The notes: generated by a model not told the origin, from the sequence alone. Shown: positions 28,446 through 37,982, counted from the first letter of the stretch. The stretch is 38,352 bases of DNA from Bacteroidota bacterium (GCA_029573365.1 JAKQGD010000627.1:1-38352), one strand, 5' to 3'. A program made the numbers and translations.

Positions 28446-29213
28446 TCAAAGATCTTTCCTTTTAAAAATTTTCAAAGACAGGTAAAATGGAATCAGGATC
28501 CAAAGCATCATAAGAATTGCCGACACAGCCAGGCCGGTAGTAGTACCAAACATTTTCTGAAAAACAGCCCCTGTAAATCCTAAAAGTACGGTCATATCTA
28601 TCTGAAGCAGGACAAGTATGCGGGCCAGGTCTATGGGATTGAGTGCTGAAACCACGACCATAGGCTTTTCAATGGGATAATCAGCAAATTGGAACATTAA
28701 AAACAGAACGAGGCCATCATATATCAAGGTCATAAACAACCAGATAATGACTGACAGTCCTATGCCCCGGGCCTTGTCACGCATTAGTATAGAACAAAGC
28801 ATAGCCAGCGATGTAAAAACCAGGGTTACCATAATACCTGTAGCTACCAGGATTAGCCCTGTTTTGCCAGGAATAAATATCACTACAGGAATACCTATTC
28901 CGACCAGAAACGAAACAACAAGAGCCGATGACAAGCCGGCAAACAAGGCTGTCCAGATGGATGCCCTTTTTACGGGTTGGCTTACTAGCAATTCAATAAA
29001 TTCGCCACTGTTGTAAATGTATATATTTGAAAAAATGATAGCCACAAGTGGAACGGTCAGCAAAACCAGGTTTAGCAAGGATAGTACAGCCTTGGAAGTA
29101 CTGTCTTCGAGACTGAAAATGCTCCAGGAAAAAACAGCCAATACGAGTGTGTATACCAGGATTACCTTGTTTCTGAGTATATCGGATATTACAAATGAAG
29201 CTATTTTTTTCAC
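28446..29213 (-). CDS. nosY: ABC transporter permease NosY
   Basis: Six-TM ABC-2 type permease directly after nosF with a 4-nt overlap in the nos cluster. Confidence 0.88.
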   Translation of the reverse strand: MKKIASFVISDILRNKVILVYTLVLAVFSWSIFSLEDSTSKAVLSLLNLVLLTVPLVAIIFSNIYIYNSGEFIELLVSQPVKRASIWTALFAGLSSALVVSFLVGIGIPVVIFIPGKTGLILVATGIMVTLVFTSLAMLCSILMRDKARGIGLSVIIWLFMTLIYDGLVLFLMFQFADYPIEKPMVVVSALNPIDLARILVLLQIDMTVLLGFTGAVFQKMFGTTTGLAVSAILMMLWILIPFYLSLKIFKRKDL

Positions 29214-29917
29214 CTTACACCCGCTTTAAGTATTTTATGAATGGCCCGAGACACACGTTCTTCACCCGTCCGTTCGAATAGCTCACTGACTGTAAGATGA
29301 AATTTGATGTGTGCCTCTTCCATAAAGATAACATCTGTAAGCAGGTCATCCAGTTCGCTTAGCAGGTGTGAAGATATCAGTATCAGTTTGTCCTGCCTTA
29401 CCTTTATTATTTTTTCCCTGAGAATTTCTGATGCCATCGGATCAAGGCCGGCCGTGGGTTCATCCAGAACCAGCACCGTGGGATTAAACATAAATGCCAG
29501 TGTGGCACTCACTTTTTGGGTAGTACCTCCTGAAAGCGTTCTCATTTTTTTGTATGATACTGTATCAAGGCCAAAGGAGTGAAAAAGCTCCAGGTCCTCT
29601 TTTCCATCAAAATGTCTGATGCTGCGGATCATATCGATGACCTGAATAATTGACATATTTTCTGGGTATCGTCCTATCTGCGGCATATAGCCTATATGAT
29701 TTTTATAGCTCACATCTCCTGCTACAGATCTTCCGTTTACCAGAATTTGCCCCTTGTCGGGGAAAACCATGCCAAGGAAGTGTTTAATAAGAGTGGTCTT
29801 ACCACAGGCATTGGGACCTATTAAACCTACACATCTGCCCTTTTCGAGCCGCAAGTTTATTTCGGACAGTGCTTTGGTTTGTCCAAAGGACTTGGATATG
29901 TTGGTTAACTCAATCAC
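29210..29917 (-). CDS. nosF: ABC transporter ATPase NosF
   Basis: Walker A GPNACGKTTL, LSGGTTQKVSATLA, Walker B VLVLDEPTAGLDP; nos cluster position. Confidence 0.9.
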   Translation of the reverse strand: MIELTNISKSFGQTKALSEINLRLEKGRCVGLIGPNACGKTTLIKHFLGMVFPDKGQILVNGRSVAGDVSYKNHIGYMPQIGRYPENMSIIQVIDMIRSIRHFDGKEDLELFHSFGLDTVSYKKMRTLSGGTTQKVSATLAFMFNPTVLVLDEPTAGLDPMASEILREKIIKVRQDKLILISSHLLSELDDLLTDVIFMEEAHIKFHLTVSELFERTGEERVSRAIHKILKAGVR

Positions 29918-31161
29918 AGGTCCAGAGGTTTCATTTTTGGGTGGTCGTCTCGGAAAGATTCGGGAGTGATGCTTGGTATCAGTTTTTCTGTACGCTCAAG
30001 CAGAGAGATCATAAAACTTCTGAATAAAAGCATAGCCACAGGATTATTTTCGATAACTACAGCATAAAGACTCAGTGGCCGGTAAGGTACATCACCGCAG
30101 GCATCCTTGTTTAGGTCGTAACCCTCGTATTTGTCCCAGTAATTATTTTTAAATGTATTGAGCACCAGCGACCCATTGGTGCTTACATCAAATGTATTGG
30201 AGATAAAGTTGTTTTCCTGTACCACATTGTCCATACAATTGGCCTGTATCTTGAGTCCCCAACCGTTGTCACGGAAAGTGTTTTTACTGATGACCATGCG
30301 GTTTGCACCCTCGAGGTACAAGGCTGAGGTGTTATCGGTAAAGCTGTTTCCTATGATTTCAGCGTCCGAGATATCCTTTAGCAGGATGCCATAGGAGGCA
30401 TCGCCTCGGCTTTCGGCAAAAGTATTGTTATACATTAGTACGTTCTTTGTATACATAACGGCCACGCCGGCACCATTGGCCACAAATACATTATTGATGT
30501 AGTCATCATCATTGGAAAACATAAAATGAAGGCCGTACCTGAGATTATACTTGGAAATGTTTCTCCACACCAGAGAATGGGTAACAAACTCAAAATAAAT
30601 GCCATCTCTGTGTCCTGTAATCTTGTTTCCGATTATGGTCAAGCTGTCTGATTTCCAGCAATGGATGCCATTCCCTATCTTTTGTTCTTCTGAAGCATTG
30701 GCCATGATTTTATTGTTTCGTACAATGCATCCGGAAGAATACTGCAGATAAATGCCAAAAAAATTATCAACAAGTTCGTTGTCTTCCAGGATTACTTTTT
30801 TTACATTGTACACTCTGATACCTGCAGGATCGTCGAGCGTTCCACTTCCGGACCTTATTATTCTAAATCCTTTTACAATGACATCAGAAGACTTAATGGC
30901 CAGCACCTCTCCTTTCATACCGCCATCTATGATTGGTCTTTCTATGCCGATCATGATGATTTTTTTTCTGATGGTCAGTGTTCCTTCAGCATAGGTGCCT
31001 TCAAATACCATCACTGTATCTTTATCGGAAGCCTGTTTTAAGGCATCAGCTATGCGGATGAAATCCTTTCCAGAGCCTACTGTCAGGGTGCAGCCCCACA
31101 ATGGCAAGGACCAAATCAGTGTTATGGCCAAAAATCCCGGTCTTCTGCAGGTGATGATCAT
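29914..31161 (-). CDS. nosD: NosD periplasmic copper-processing beta-helix protein
   Basis: Parallel beta-helix repeats (NNKIM.., GNKITGHRDGIYFEF, MYNNTFAESRGDASYGILLKD); start likely MIITCRRPG at 31161. Confidence 0.92.
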   Translation of the reverse strand: MIITCRRPGFLAITLIWSLPLWGCTLTVGSGKDFIRIADALKQASDKDTVMVFEGTYAEGTLTIRKKIIMIGIERPIIDGGMKGEVLAIKSSDVIVKGFRIIRSGSGTLDDPAGIRVYNVKKVILEDNELVDNFFGIYLQYSSGCIVRNNKIMANASEEQKIGNGIHCWKSDSLTIIGNKITGHRDGIYFEFVTHSLVWRNISKYNLRYGLHFMFSNDDDYINNVFVANGAGVAVMYTKNVLMYNNTFAESRGDASYGILLKDISDAEIIGNSFTDNTSALYLEGANRMVISKNTFRDNGWGLKIQANCMDNVVQENNFISNTFDVSTNGSLVLNTFKNNYWDKYEGYDLNKDACGDVPYRPLSLYAVVIENNPVAMLLFRSFMISLLERTEKLIPSITPESFRDDHPKMKPLDL

Positions 31162-31168
31162 ATCCGGC

Positions 31169-32182
31169 TCATTTTGAGAGTATAATGCTCCATTCGGTTT
31201 TTTGGGCGTTGGTTTTCTGCAGCATGGACTCTGCCTCACTTGCAGTAGAAAAAGCAGCTACGTTTCCTGACATGGGACTGCTTATGGACCCTCCTTTAAT
31301 ATAAAAGGCTGTTTCAGCGGGTATAAGACTGTTAGTGCCGTTAAAATCATGGACATAGCATTTTTTTACAGGCTTGTCGGTATTCTGTCGGATAAATCCG
31401 GTCATACACGAAATATCGTCAAATTTGTAAATCCGACCTTTCATTGTAATCAATTCACATCCAAAATGTGGGTCCGCGATGCTCATTTTACAAAAACTAC
31501 ATGTATCCTTATTGATAATGATGGGATCCGGACCTGATGGCTGACATGATATAATAGATAAAAATAGCACAGGTATACTAAGAGCTCTGGCTTTCTGTCT
31601 ACTGAAAAGTTTACGGGTCAGCCTGGTTTCTACGGCCCAGGCCCAGGCAATCAGTAAACCACCTGCAAGCATCAACCATCCTCCGATATCAGGAATGGAG
31701 TATGCTCCAAAATTTAGCAACTGTTTAAACCCAATCAATGGAGGTTGATAGGCCATCCCCGGTATCTGTATGGCAGCTGTAGGGTCAAGATCGTGGCCAT
31801 AATCGTATTCCCATTTCCAGAAATCATACATTGCCAGAATACCAAATAACAAAAAGGCTATAAGAAGGACTGTAAGTATTTTCCTGCTTTTTAAAAAGGC
31901 GGCCAGGATACTCCATATGCCAAAAAACCCAATGATGAAAGGCAACACTTTAAACTCAACAAACTCCTCAGAATGTAATGTCTTCATGCCAATGTAGTGG
32001 TTGAGGCCGTTTATAATGTCGACATCACCTCCGAGTTTGCTTGCATAAATGTATAACCCGAGGCCTTCAGGATACTGAGGAGCGTCCAGCTCGATTCTCC
32101 ATATCGGTAAAAATATGGCGGAAATGATAAAAAGTCCGGCAGTAATCAGCATGACCACTGATATTTTTGAAAAAGGTTTCAT
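31169..32182 (-). CDS. nosL: Four-TM membrane domain fused to NosL copper chaperone
   Basis: N-terminal TM domain with PIWRIELDAPQYPEGL, then LSIISCQPSG...DTCSFCKMSIADPHFGCELIT (NosL C-x2-C-x-M). Confidence 0.88.
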   Translation of the reverse strand: MKPFSKISVVMLITAGLFIISAIFLPIWRIELDAPQYPEGLGLYIYASKLGGDVDIINGLNHYIGMKTLHSEEFVEFKVLPFIIGFFGIWSILAAFLKSRKILTVLLIAFLLFGILAMYDFWKWEYDYGHDLDPTAAIQIPGMAYQPPLIGFKQLLNFGAYSIPDIGGWLMLAGGLLIAWAWAVETRLTRKLFSRQKARALSIPVLFLSIISCQPSGPDPIIINKDTCSFCKMSIADPHFGCELITMKGRIYKFDDISCMTGFIRQNTDKPVKKCYVHDFNGTNSLIPAETAFYIKGGSISSPMSGNVAAFSTASEAESMLQKTNAQKTEWSIILSK

Positions 32183-32253
32183 AATGATTTAATTTTAGAA
32201 CTGTGACCCCTAAAATTTGTCAGTAGTATGATGGGGTTTGTGTTAAAATAAGA

Positions 32254-32282
32254 CAGGGCAAGATTTTGGGATTCCTGCCCTG
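32254..32282 (-). terminator. Stem-loop between nosZ and nosL (weak terminator / attenuator)
   Basis: Minus strand CAGGGCAGGAATCCCAAAATCTTGCCCTG then TCTTATTTT: 7-bp perfect stem extendable to 10. Confidence 0.5.
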
Positions 32283-32294
32283 CTTAATTTACTG

Positions 32295-34283
32295 TTATTG
32301 TACCTGATTTGTTCCAGGTGCCGATGCTCCGGTACCAAAGGTAAGAGGTACTTTGCTTCCTGCAGGGGACACCCTTACATAACCCTGCATTTCCTGATGC
32401 AAGGCACTACAGAAGTCTGTGCAATACATTGGAAATACTCCTACCCTGTCAGGCTTCCACTTTAATGTAGAGGTTTCTCCAGGCATAATGAGCAACTCCG
32501 CGTTGTCTGTACCTTTAATAGAAAAGCCATGTGGCACATCCCAGTCCTGTTCCAGGTTTGTAATGTGGAAATACACTTCATCTCCCATCCTGATTCCTTC
32601 TATGTTATCAGGACTGAAGTGTGACCTGACAGCGGTCATGTACACATGAACTTTGTTACCATCCCGCACTACTTTGGATTCTTTTTCACCTTTAGCAGCA
32701 TATGGATGGGCATTCTCTTCTATTTTGTAAATTTTATACTGCCCATTGTTTCTGATGAGGTCTGCAGGGGCCGCCTGTGCATAGTGTGGTTCGCCTATGG
32801 TGGGGAAATCCAGAATCATTTGCATTTTTTCGCCGGTAATGTCAAAAAGCTGGGCACTCTGAGTAAGTTCCGGACCAGTGGGCAGATATCTGTCCTTTGT
32901 GATTTTATTGTAAGCAATCATGTATTTTGGATACGGTTTTCTGGTGTTTCCTCCAGGTACACAAAGGTGGCCTACAGAATAGAAAGTAGGAACCCTATCC
33001 ACCACTGCCAGATCCTTGACATTCCACTTGACTACTTCTGAAGAGACAAAGAATGAAGTGTATGCAAATCCATTGCCATCAAACTCAGTGTGCAGAGGTC
33101 CCAGGCCAGGCTTCTTAACTTCTCCATATAGGGCTTCTTCATATTTGATTACCGGGATGCCGCCATAATCGCCATCATAGGCCTTATTTGTTATTGCAGT
33201 TTGTATCTTGTCAAAACTGAACACCGGAAGAACTGCAGCAAGTTTGCCGCTGCCTACGATATATTCGCCGGTAGGGTCCACATCACATCCATGAGGAGAC
33301 TTGGGACATGGTATCATATAGCAAATGTCTTTTAGCTCTGCAGCATCGAGGACAATCACTTCATTCTTGATGGTAGAAGTGGCAGTGTGTGTTTTTTCGT
33401 CATATACATTGTGGGCATAACGTACTTTTTGTTTGACACCCTTTCCTGCCTTCAGGTATTCCTCGGCCTTCTTCCAGTTTACGGCCATGATAAAGTCCTT
33501 GTCCTTTTGTGATGCATTTACTTCCAGCAGGGTATTAGCCTGTTCGGTATTGTAGCAGGAAAAGAAAAACCATCCATGGGACTTGGCCCTTCCGCACCTC
33601 GCAAGGTCAAAGTTTATACCCGGAGTTTTAATCTGGAAAGCAATGTCCATGGCTCCGGAACTCTTGTCAACGCTTACAAAACTAATGTGTCCCTTGAAGT
33701 TGTCCTTATAAGAAGAAATGGGCACGTCACCATTTGAATAATCAGGGGGTATACTAAAACGTGTTCCAGCCACGACGTATTCGGTGTTTTCGGTACCGAA
33801 AGGTGAGCTGTGGTTACCACCACTGTTGGGTAGTTCTATGATTTCGGATGTTCGGAATGTTTTGAGGTCAATCCTGGCAATACGCGGAGTATTGTTGGCA
33901 TTGCCAAAGATCCACTTGCCGTCAATTTCTCCATTTGTTTGTGAAAGCTCGGGGTGATGTAGGTCGTCCCAAGGTACAAATCCGTGTGAAGTATTAAGCA
34001 TGGGCTTGGTTTCTTCACTGTAACCCCACCCTTTTTCAGGGTCCACAGAAAATACCGGAATAACCCTGAATAGTCTACCACTTGGCAGGCCGTAAACTGA
34101 CATCTGGCCACTGAAACCGCCGCTTACAAAATTATAAAAGTCGTCGTACTGACCGGGAGCAACAAAAGATTTAACATCCGAACTACCTTTAACGGAAGTG
34201 CCGGCATTTTTGGGCTTACAGGCAGAATGTGTCAGGACCAATGTCCCGAAAACTGCCAGAATAATCAACAGCTTGGTTTTCAT
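32295..34283 (-). CDS. nosZ: Nitrous-oxide reductase, clade II (Sec-dependent, lipoprotein)
   Basis: Lipobox HSACKPK, no Tat RR; WDDLHHPELS, CPKSPHGCDVDP, GLGPLHTEFDG, CuA motif CTDFCSALHQEMQGYV. Confidence 0.97.
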   Translation of the reverse strand: MKTKLLIILAVFGTLVLTHSACKPKNAGTSVKGSSDVKSFVAPGQYDDFYNFVSGGFSGQMSVYGLPSGRLFRVIPVFSVDPEKGWGYSEETKPMLNTSHGFVPWDDLHHPELSQTNGEIDGKWIFGNANNTPRIARIDLKTFRTSEIIELPNSGGNHSSPFGTENTEYVVAGTRFSIPPDYSNGDVPISSYKDNFKGHISFVSVDKSSGAMDIAFQIKTPGINFDLARCGRAKSHGWFFFSCYNTEQANTLLEVNASQKDKDFIMAVNWKKAEEYLKAGKGVKQKVRYAHNVYDEKTHTATSTIKNEVIVLDAAELKDICYMIPCPKSPHGCDVDPTGEYIVGSGKLAAVLPVFSFDKIQTAITNKAYDGDYGGIPVIKYEEALYGEVKKPGLGPLHTEFDGNGFAYTSFFVSSEVVKWNVKDLAVVDRVPTFYSVGHLCVPGGNTRKPYPKYMIAYNKITKDRYLPTGPELTQSAQLFDITGEKMQMILDFPTIGEPHYAQAAPADLIRNNGQYKIYKIEENAHPYAAKGEKESKVVRDGNKVHVYMTAVRSHFSPDNIEGIRMGDEVYFHITNLEQDWDVPHGFSIKGTDNAELLIMPGETSTLKWKPDRVGVFPMYCTDFCSALHQEMQGYVRVSPAGSKVPLTFGTGASAPGTNQVQ

Positions 34284-34328
34284 TTCTTATGATTTTTAGT
34301 TTGAATAAATGATAAATGACTGGAGGCG

Positions 34329-34817
34329 TTATTTTACTCCGTCGTTCTTCCTCATAAATTCGAGGATGTTTCGTGCGTCTGTATCCGAAAGGCTTTGATT
34401 TGGCATTCTGACCAGACAGATTTCCAGTTGTGCCTGAAGTTCGGGGTCCTTATCAATCATTGGATCAGGATTTGTGATAAAATTCATAATCCAGTGTGCC
34501 GGTTGTCGCTGTGTCACCCCTTTCCATCCTGGTCCTACAAGACGTTCGTCAGATAATTTGTGACAGGAGGCACATTTGACACCCTGGATTTTATCACCCT
34601 CTGATGCCATTCCGGCATTTAGAGTGGCATCCAGGATTACGTTTTCGGCTGAAAACTTGCCCTCACCTCTCTTTGGGTCGTAAGTTTGGGATTCGGCAGG
34701 CTTGGAAGATTCTGAGTTAGGTGATGTGGTGGCTTCAGGTTTTTTCTTTTCCCCTCCGCAGGCCATCATAAACAAAAGCAGTATGGCCCCGATTAAAATT
34801 TTGGTATTGCTCATCAT
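34329..34817 (-). CDS. Monoheme cytochrome c lipoprotein of the nos operon
   Basis: MMSNTKILIGAILLLFMMACGG lipobox; VKCASCHKL heme site, distal Met; start at 34817 or 34814. Confidence 0.92.
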   Translation of the reverse strand: MMSNTKILIGAILLLFMMACGGEKKKPEATTSPNSESSKPAESQTYDPKRGEGKFSAENVILDATLNAGMASEGDKIQGVKCASCHKLSDERLVGPGWKGVTQRQPAHWIMNFITNPDPMIDKDPELQAQLEICLVRMPNQSLSDTDARNILEFMRKNDGVK

Positions 34818-34834
34818 TTTTAATTTATTTTTGG

Positions 34835-34842
34835 CAAAGGTA
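34835..34842 (-). promoter_or_regulatory. Bacteroidota -7 promoter element of the nos operon (TACCTTTG)
   Basis: Minus strand TACCTTTG; no obvious -33 TTTG upstream. Confidence 0.6.
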
Positions 34843-34863
34843 GGATGGGCATTACCGGATAAA

Positions 34864-34881
34864 TTATGACTACAGTCATAA
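34864..34881. promoter_or_regulatory. Perfect 18-bp palindrome TTATGAC-TACA-GTCATAA, probable Crp/Fnr-family operator
   Basis: 7-bp arms fully complementary; centre about 41 bp upstream of the predicted start site. Confidence 0.7.
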
Positions 34882-34987
34882 AGCAACTTACAACATTCAA
34901 AAGCAAAACCCACACACCAGGCAAATAGCCTAAAGAATGCTGTAAAACATATTTACACGCTGCTTAATGAAGAAAGGTATGGAGGTG

Positions 34988-36067
34988 TTACGACCTCAGT
35001 CGGATGTAGTTTTCGATGTTATGCCTGTCCAGGACGCCTATGATTACATCATCATTGGCTACAGCCACAATAGCGGCACCTTCATTTCTCATTTTCTCAA
35101 TAACACCTTTGAGAGGTTCGTCAGGCTTTATAAGAATCACTGCCGGAGACATGAGTTGCCCTGCTGTGAGGTCTTCCTTTTTTTCATTCAGGACGTCCTT
35201 TATAAACAATTCCGGAATAGAGCCGGAAACATTACCCATAGAATCAAACACTAAAAAATTATGTTCGCCGTCACGGGTGTATTTGTCAATAATTGTGGCA
35301 TAGGTATCTGACAGGTGCAGTCTTGTGAAATCAGTCCGCATGATATCTCCTGCTCTGAGGTTTTCCAGTAGGGCTGAGATGCGGGTTTGGGTATTTTCGG
35401 CCCCAGCCATCATAAATATAAATAAACCGATGAGAGAAAGTACCAACTGCTGGTTAAATATCCCGAAAACAACAAAACCGATGGCAAATGCACGTCCAAT
35501 TGTGGTAGCTATGCGGGTGGCTTTGACACGGCCCATTTTGAGAGTGAGAAGCGATCTGAGTATCCTGCCGCCATCCATAGGAAATGCCGGTATCAGGTTA
35601 AAGACAAACAGGGCGAGGTTCATAAACCAAATGTACCGCAAAAACTCTATGGGCTGGTCAAAAAGGAAGTCGTTCCATTCCGGCATGAGATGCCCTGTAC
35701 CCAGCAAAAGACCTAAGCCCAGTACCGCAGCAATTACAAGATTGACCAGCGGGCCAGCGATGGAAATGTGGAGTTCCTGCATAGGTTTTTCAGGCATACT
35801 TTCCAGTCTGGCAAGGCCCCCTATAGGCGAAAGAACGATATCACGGGTATTTACACCATATTTTTTAGCAGTGAGGGCATGACCAAATTCGTGCAGCACC
35901 ACGCAAAAGAACAAAACAAGGATATACACGATAAATCCTATACTCTGACTTGTTTTAAGCCCATTTGTAAAGGCCGTAAAGCCCACAAAAAGGAGCAAAA
36001 GACCGAAGGTCCAGTGTATACGTACAGGAATGCCTGCAAAGGTGCCCAAATGTAAGGCCATCCCCAT
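34988..36067 (-). CDS. Site-2 protease family (M50) metalloprotease with CBS domains
   Basis: VVLHEFGHALTAKKYGV (HExxH), NLIPAFPMDGGRILRSLL (NxxPxxxxDG), C-terminal CBS pair; start likely MGMALHLG. Confidence 0.93.
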   Translation of the reverse strand: MGMALHLGTFAGIPVRIHWTFGLLLLFVGFTAFTNGLKTSQSIGFIVYILVLFFCVVLHEFGHALTAKKYGVNTRDIVLSPIGGLARLESMPEKPMQELHISIAGPLVNLVIAAVLGLGLLLGTGHLMPEWNDFLFDQPIEFLRYIWFMNLALFVFNLIPAFPMDGGRILRSLLTLKMGRVKATRIATTIGRAFAIGFVVFGIFNQQLVLSLIGLFIFMMAGAENTQTRISALLENLRAGDIMRTDFTRLHLSDTYATIIDKYTRDGEHNFLVFDSMGNVSGSIPELFIKDVLNEKKEDLTAGQLMSPAVILIKPDEPLKGVIEKMRNEGAAIVAVANDDVIIGVLDRHNIENYIRLRS

Positions 36068-36084
36068 GTTTTGAGCGGCTTTGT

Positions 36085-37263
36085 TTATGCGTGTTCTTTT
36101 ATCCAAAGGGGTTCGTACAATTGTCCGTTAAGAATATTTCTGCTGATAACAACTTTTTGTATTTCGGAAGTTCCTTCGTAGATCTGGGTGATCTTGGCGT
36201 CACGCATGAGCCTTTCTACGTGGTACTCCTTTACATATCCGTATCCTCCATGTATCTGCACGGCTTCCACCGTATGTCTCATGGCCACATCAGAAGCAAA
36301 AAGTTTTGCCATGGCTGCTGCCGAAGTATAGTCCAGCCCCTGGTCTTTCATCCAGGCAGCTCTGTATACCAGCAATCTTGCGGCTTCAATTTCTGTGGCC
36401 ATGTCTGCGAGCTTAAATGCAATGGCCTGATGCTGACTGATAGGCTTGCCAAAGGCTTCACGCTCCTTGCTGTACTTTACTGCCAGTTCGTAGGCTCCTG
36501 AAGCTATACCCAGTGCCTGTGCTGCGATGCCTATACGGCCTCCTGAAAGCACTTTCATGGCAAATTTAAACCCAAAGCCATCCTCACCGATGCGGTTTTC
36601 CTTGGGCACCTTTACGTCACTGTACATGATGGTGTGAGTATCTGATGCTCTGATTCCCAATTTATCTTCCTTGGCACCTATGGTTACGCCCGGCCAGGAG
36701 GTTTCGACGAGGAGGGCATTGATGCCCTTGTGTCCCAGCTCAGGATGGGTCTGTGCAATCACTATATGAAGGGACGATTTTCCTCCGTTGGTTATCCAGT
36801 TTTTGGTGCCATTGACCAGATAATGGTCACCCATATCCACAGCAGTGGTCCTCTGGCTTGTGGCATCGCTACCTGCTTCCGGCTCAGAAAGGCAAAACGA
36901 ACCTATCCATTCCCCGGAGGTGAGCAGAGGCAGATATTTTGATTTTTGTTCTTCATTTCCATACTCCTCGATGCCCCAACACACCAGTGAGTTGTTGACT
37001 GACATGATAACAGAGCACGAACTGTCTACCTTGCTGATTTCTTCCATGGCAAGAACGTATGAAACCGTGTCCATGCCTCCACCGCCATACTCAGGAGAAA
37101 CCATCATGCCCAGAAATCCCATCTCACCCATTTTCCTCACCTGCTCTGTAGGGTGTTTCATATCCCTGTCACGTTCTATGACACCAGGCAAGAGTTCGGA
37201 CTGGGTAAAGTCACGGGCAGCTTCCTTGACAGAGAGTTGTTCTTCTGTTAATTCGAATTGCAT
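36085..37263 (-). CDS. Acyl-CoA dehydrogenase
   Basis: SFCLSEPEAGSDATSQRTTA, GYGYVKEYHVERLMRDAKITQIYEGTSEIQKVVISR; start MQFELTEEQ at 37263. Confidence 0.95.
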   Translation of the reverse strand: MQFELTEEQLSVKEAARDFTQSELLPGVIERDRDMKHPTEQVRKMGEMGFLGMMVSPEYGGGGMDTVSYVLAMEEISKVDSSCSVIMSVNNSLVCWGIEEYGNEEQKSKYLPLLTSGEWIGSFCLSEPEAGSDATSQRTTAVDMGDHYLVNGTKNWITNGGKSSLHIVIAQTHPELGHKGINALLVETSWPGVTIGAKEDKLGIRASDTHTIMYSDVKVPKENRIGEDGFGFKFAMKVLSGGRIGIAAQALGIASGAYELAVKYSKEREAFGKPISQHQAIAFKLADMATEIEAARLLVYRAAWMKDQGLDYTSAAAMAKLFASDVAMRHTVEAVQIHGGYGYVKEYHVERLMRDAKITQIYEGTSEIQKVVISRNILNGQLYEPLWIKEHA

Positions 37264-37290
37264 ATTTACATTTGATTTGATTAGGTAATG

Positions 37291-37298
37291 CAAAATTA
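37291..37298 (-). promoter_or_regulatory. Bacteroidota -7 promoter element (TAATTTTG) of the acyl-CoA dehydrogenase gene
   Basis: TAnnTTTG match on minus strand upstream of 37263. Confidence 0.5.
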
Positions 37299-37305
37299 CG
37301 AAATC

Positions 37306-37321
37306 CCCGCCATAAGGCGGG
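37306..37321 (-). terminator. Short GC hairpin after rnhB
   Basis: CCCGCC-TTAT-GGCGGG on the minus strand; only a weak T tract. Confidence 0.45.
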
Positions 37322-37337
37322 TTAAAATCAAAGCTAA

Positions 37338-37982
37338 TTAACCGGCTGCCTGCTTTCTTGTAATCAGATCAGCATTTGGAAAAAGCGAAAGTTGTTCTGG
37401 CAAGGGGTATAGCTGAAAACTTCTGCGGTGATATTTGGTGATGCCGTGGGCGACAATGGCCTCGCGGTGTTGCTCGGTGGCATATCCTTTGTTTGTATCC
37501 CAATGGTATTGGCCATGTTTTTTATGGAGTCTGACCATATATTCATCCCTGTATGTTTTAGCCAGAACGGAGGCAGCGGCTATAGAGGTGTAAAGAGTAT
37601 CCCCCTGTACGATGCAGTCAAAAGGTATTTTTTTGTATGGCATAAATTTGTTGCCATCGACTATGATATGCTGTGGAACCACTCCGAGGTTGTCTAGGGC
37701 TTTATGCATGGTGCGTATTGACGCCCATAAAATATTGTACTTGTCAATATCCGGAGCATCCATGCGGGCTACAGCAAAGGAAATCGCTTCCTGTTCTATA
37801 ATCAGCCTGAGCTCATCACGAAGCTTTTCGGACATTTGTTTGGAGTCGTTGAGTGAGGGGTGGCTAAAACCGGGTGGCAATATTACGGCGGCCGCAAAAA
37901 CCGGTCCTGCCAGGCATCCACGTCCCGCCTCGTCACATCCCGCCTCCGGGAAAAAGCCTGAATGATTGGATATCAATCCCAA
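37338..37982 (-). CDS. rnhB: Ribonuclease HII
   Basis: EAGCDEAGRGCLAGPVFAAAVILPP, DSKQMSEKLRDEL, VDGNKF motifs. Confidence 0.95.
   Translation of the reverse strand: MGLISNHSGFFPEAGCDEAGRGCLAGPVFAAAVILPPGFSHPSLNDSKQMSEKLRDELRLIIEQEAISFAVARMDAPDIDKYNILWASIRTMHKALDNLGVVPQHIIVDGNKFMPYKKIPFDCIVQGDTLYTSIAAASVLAKTYRDEYMVRLHKKHGQYHWDTNKGYATEQHREAIVAHGITKYHRRSFQLYPLPEQLSLFPNADLITRKQAAG

Noticed and set aside
32295-34283. nosZ itself as a novel enzyme
   Set aside because: All CuA and CuZ motifs are present; clade II NosZ with Sec/lipoprotein signal is well known in Bacteroidota.
35325-35882. 185-aa plus-strand ORF opposite the M50 protease
   Set aside because: Antisense to conserved HExxH/DG protease; low-complexity Arg/Ser/Pro composition.
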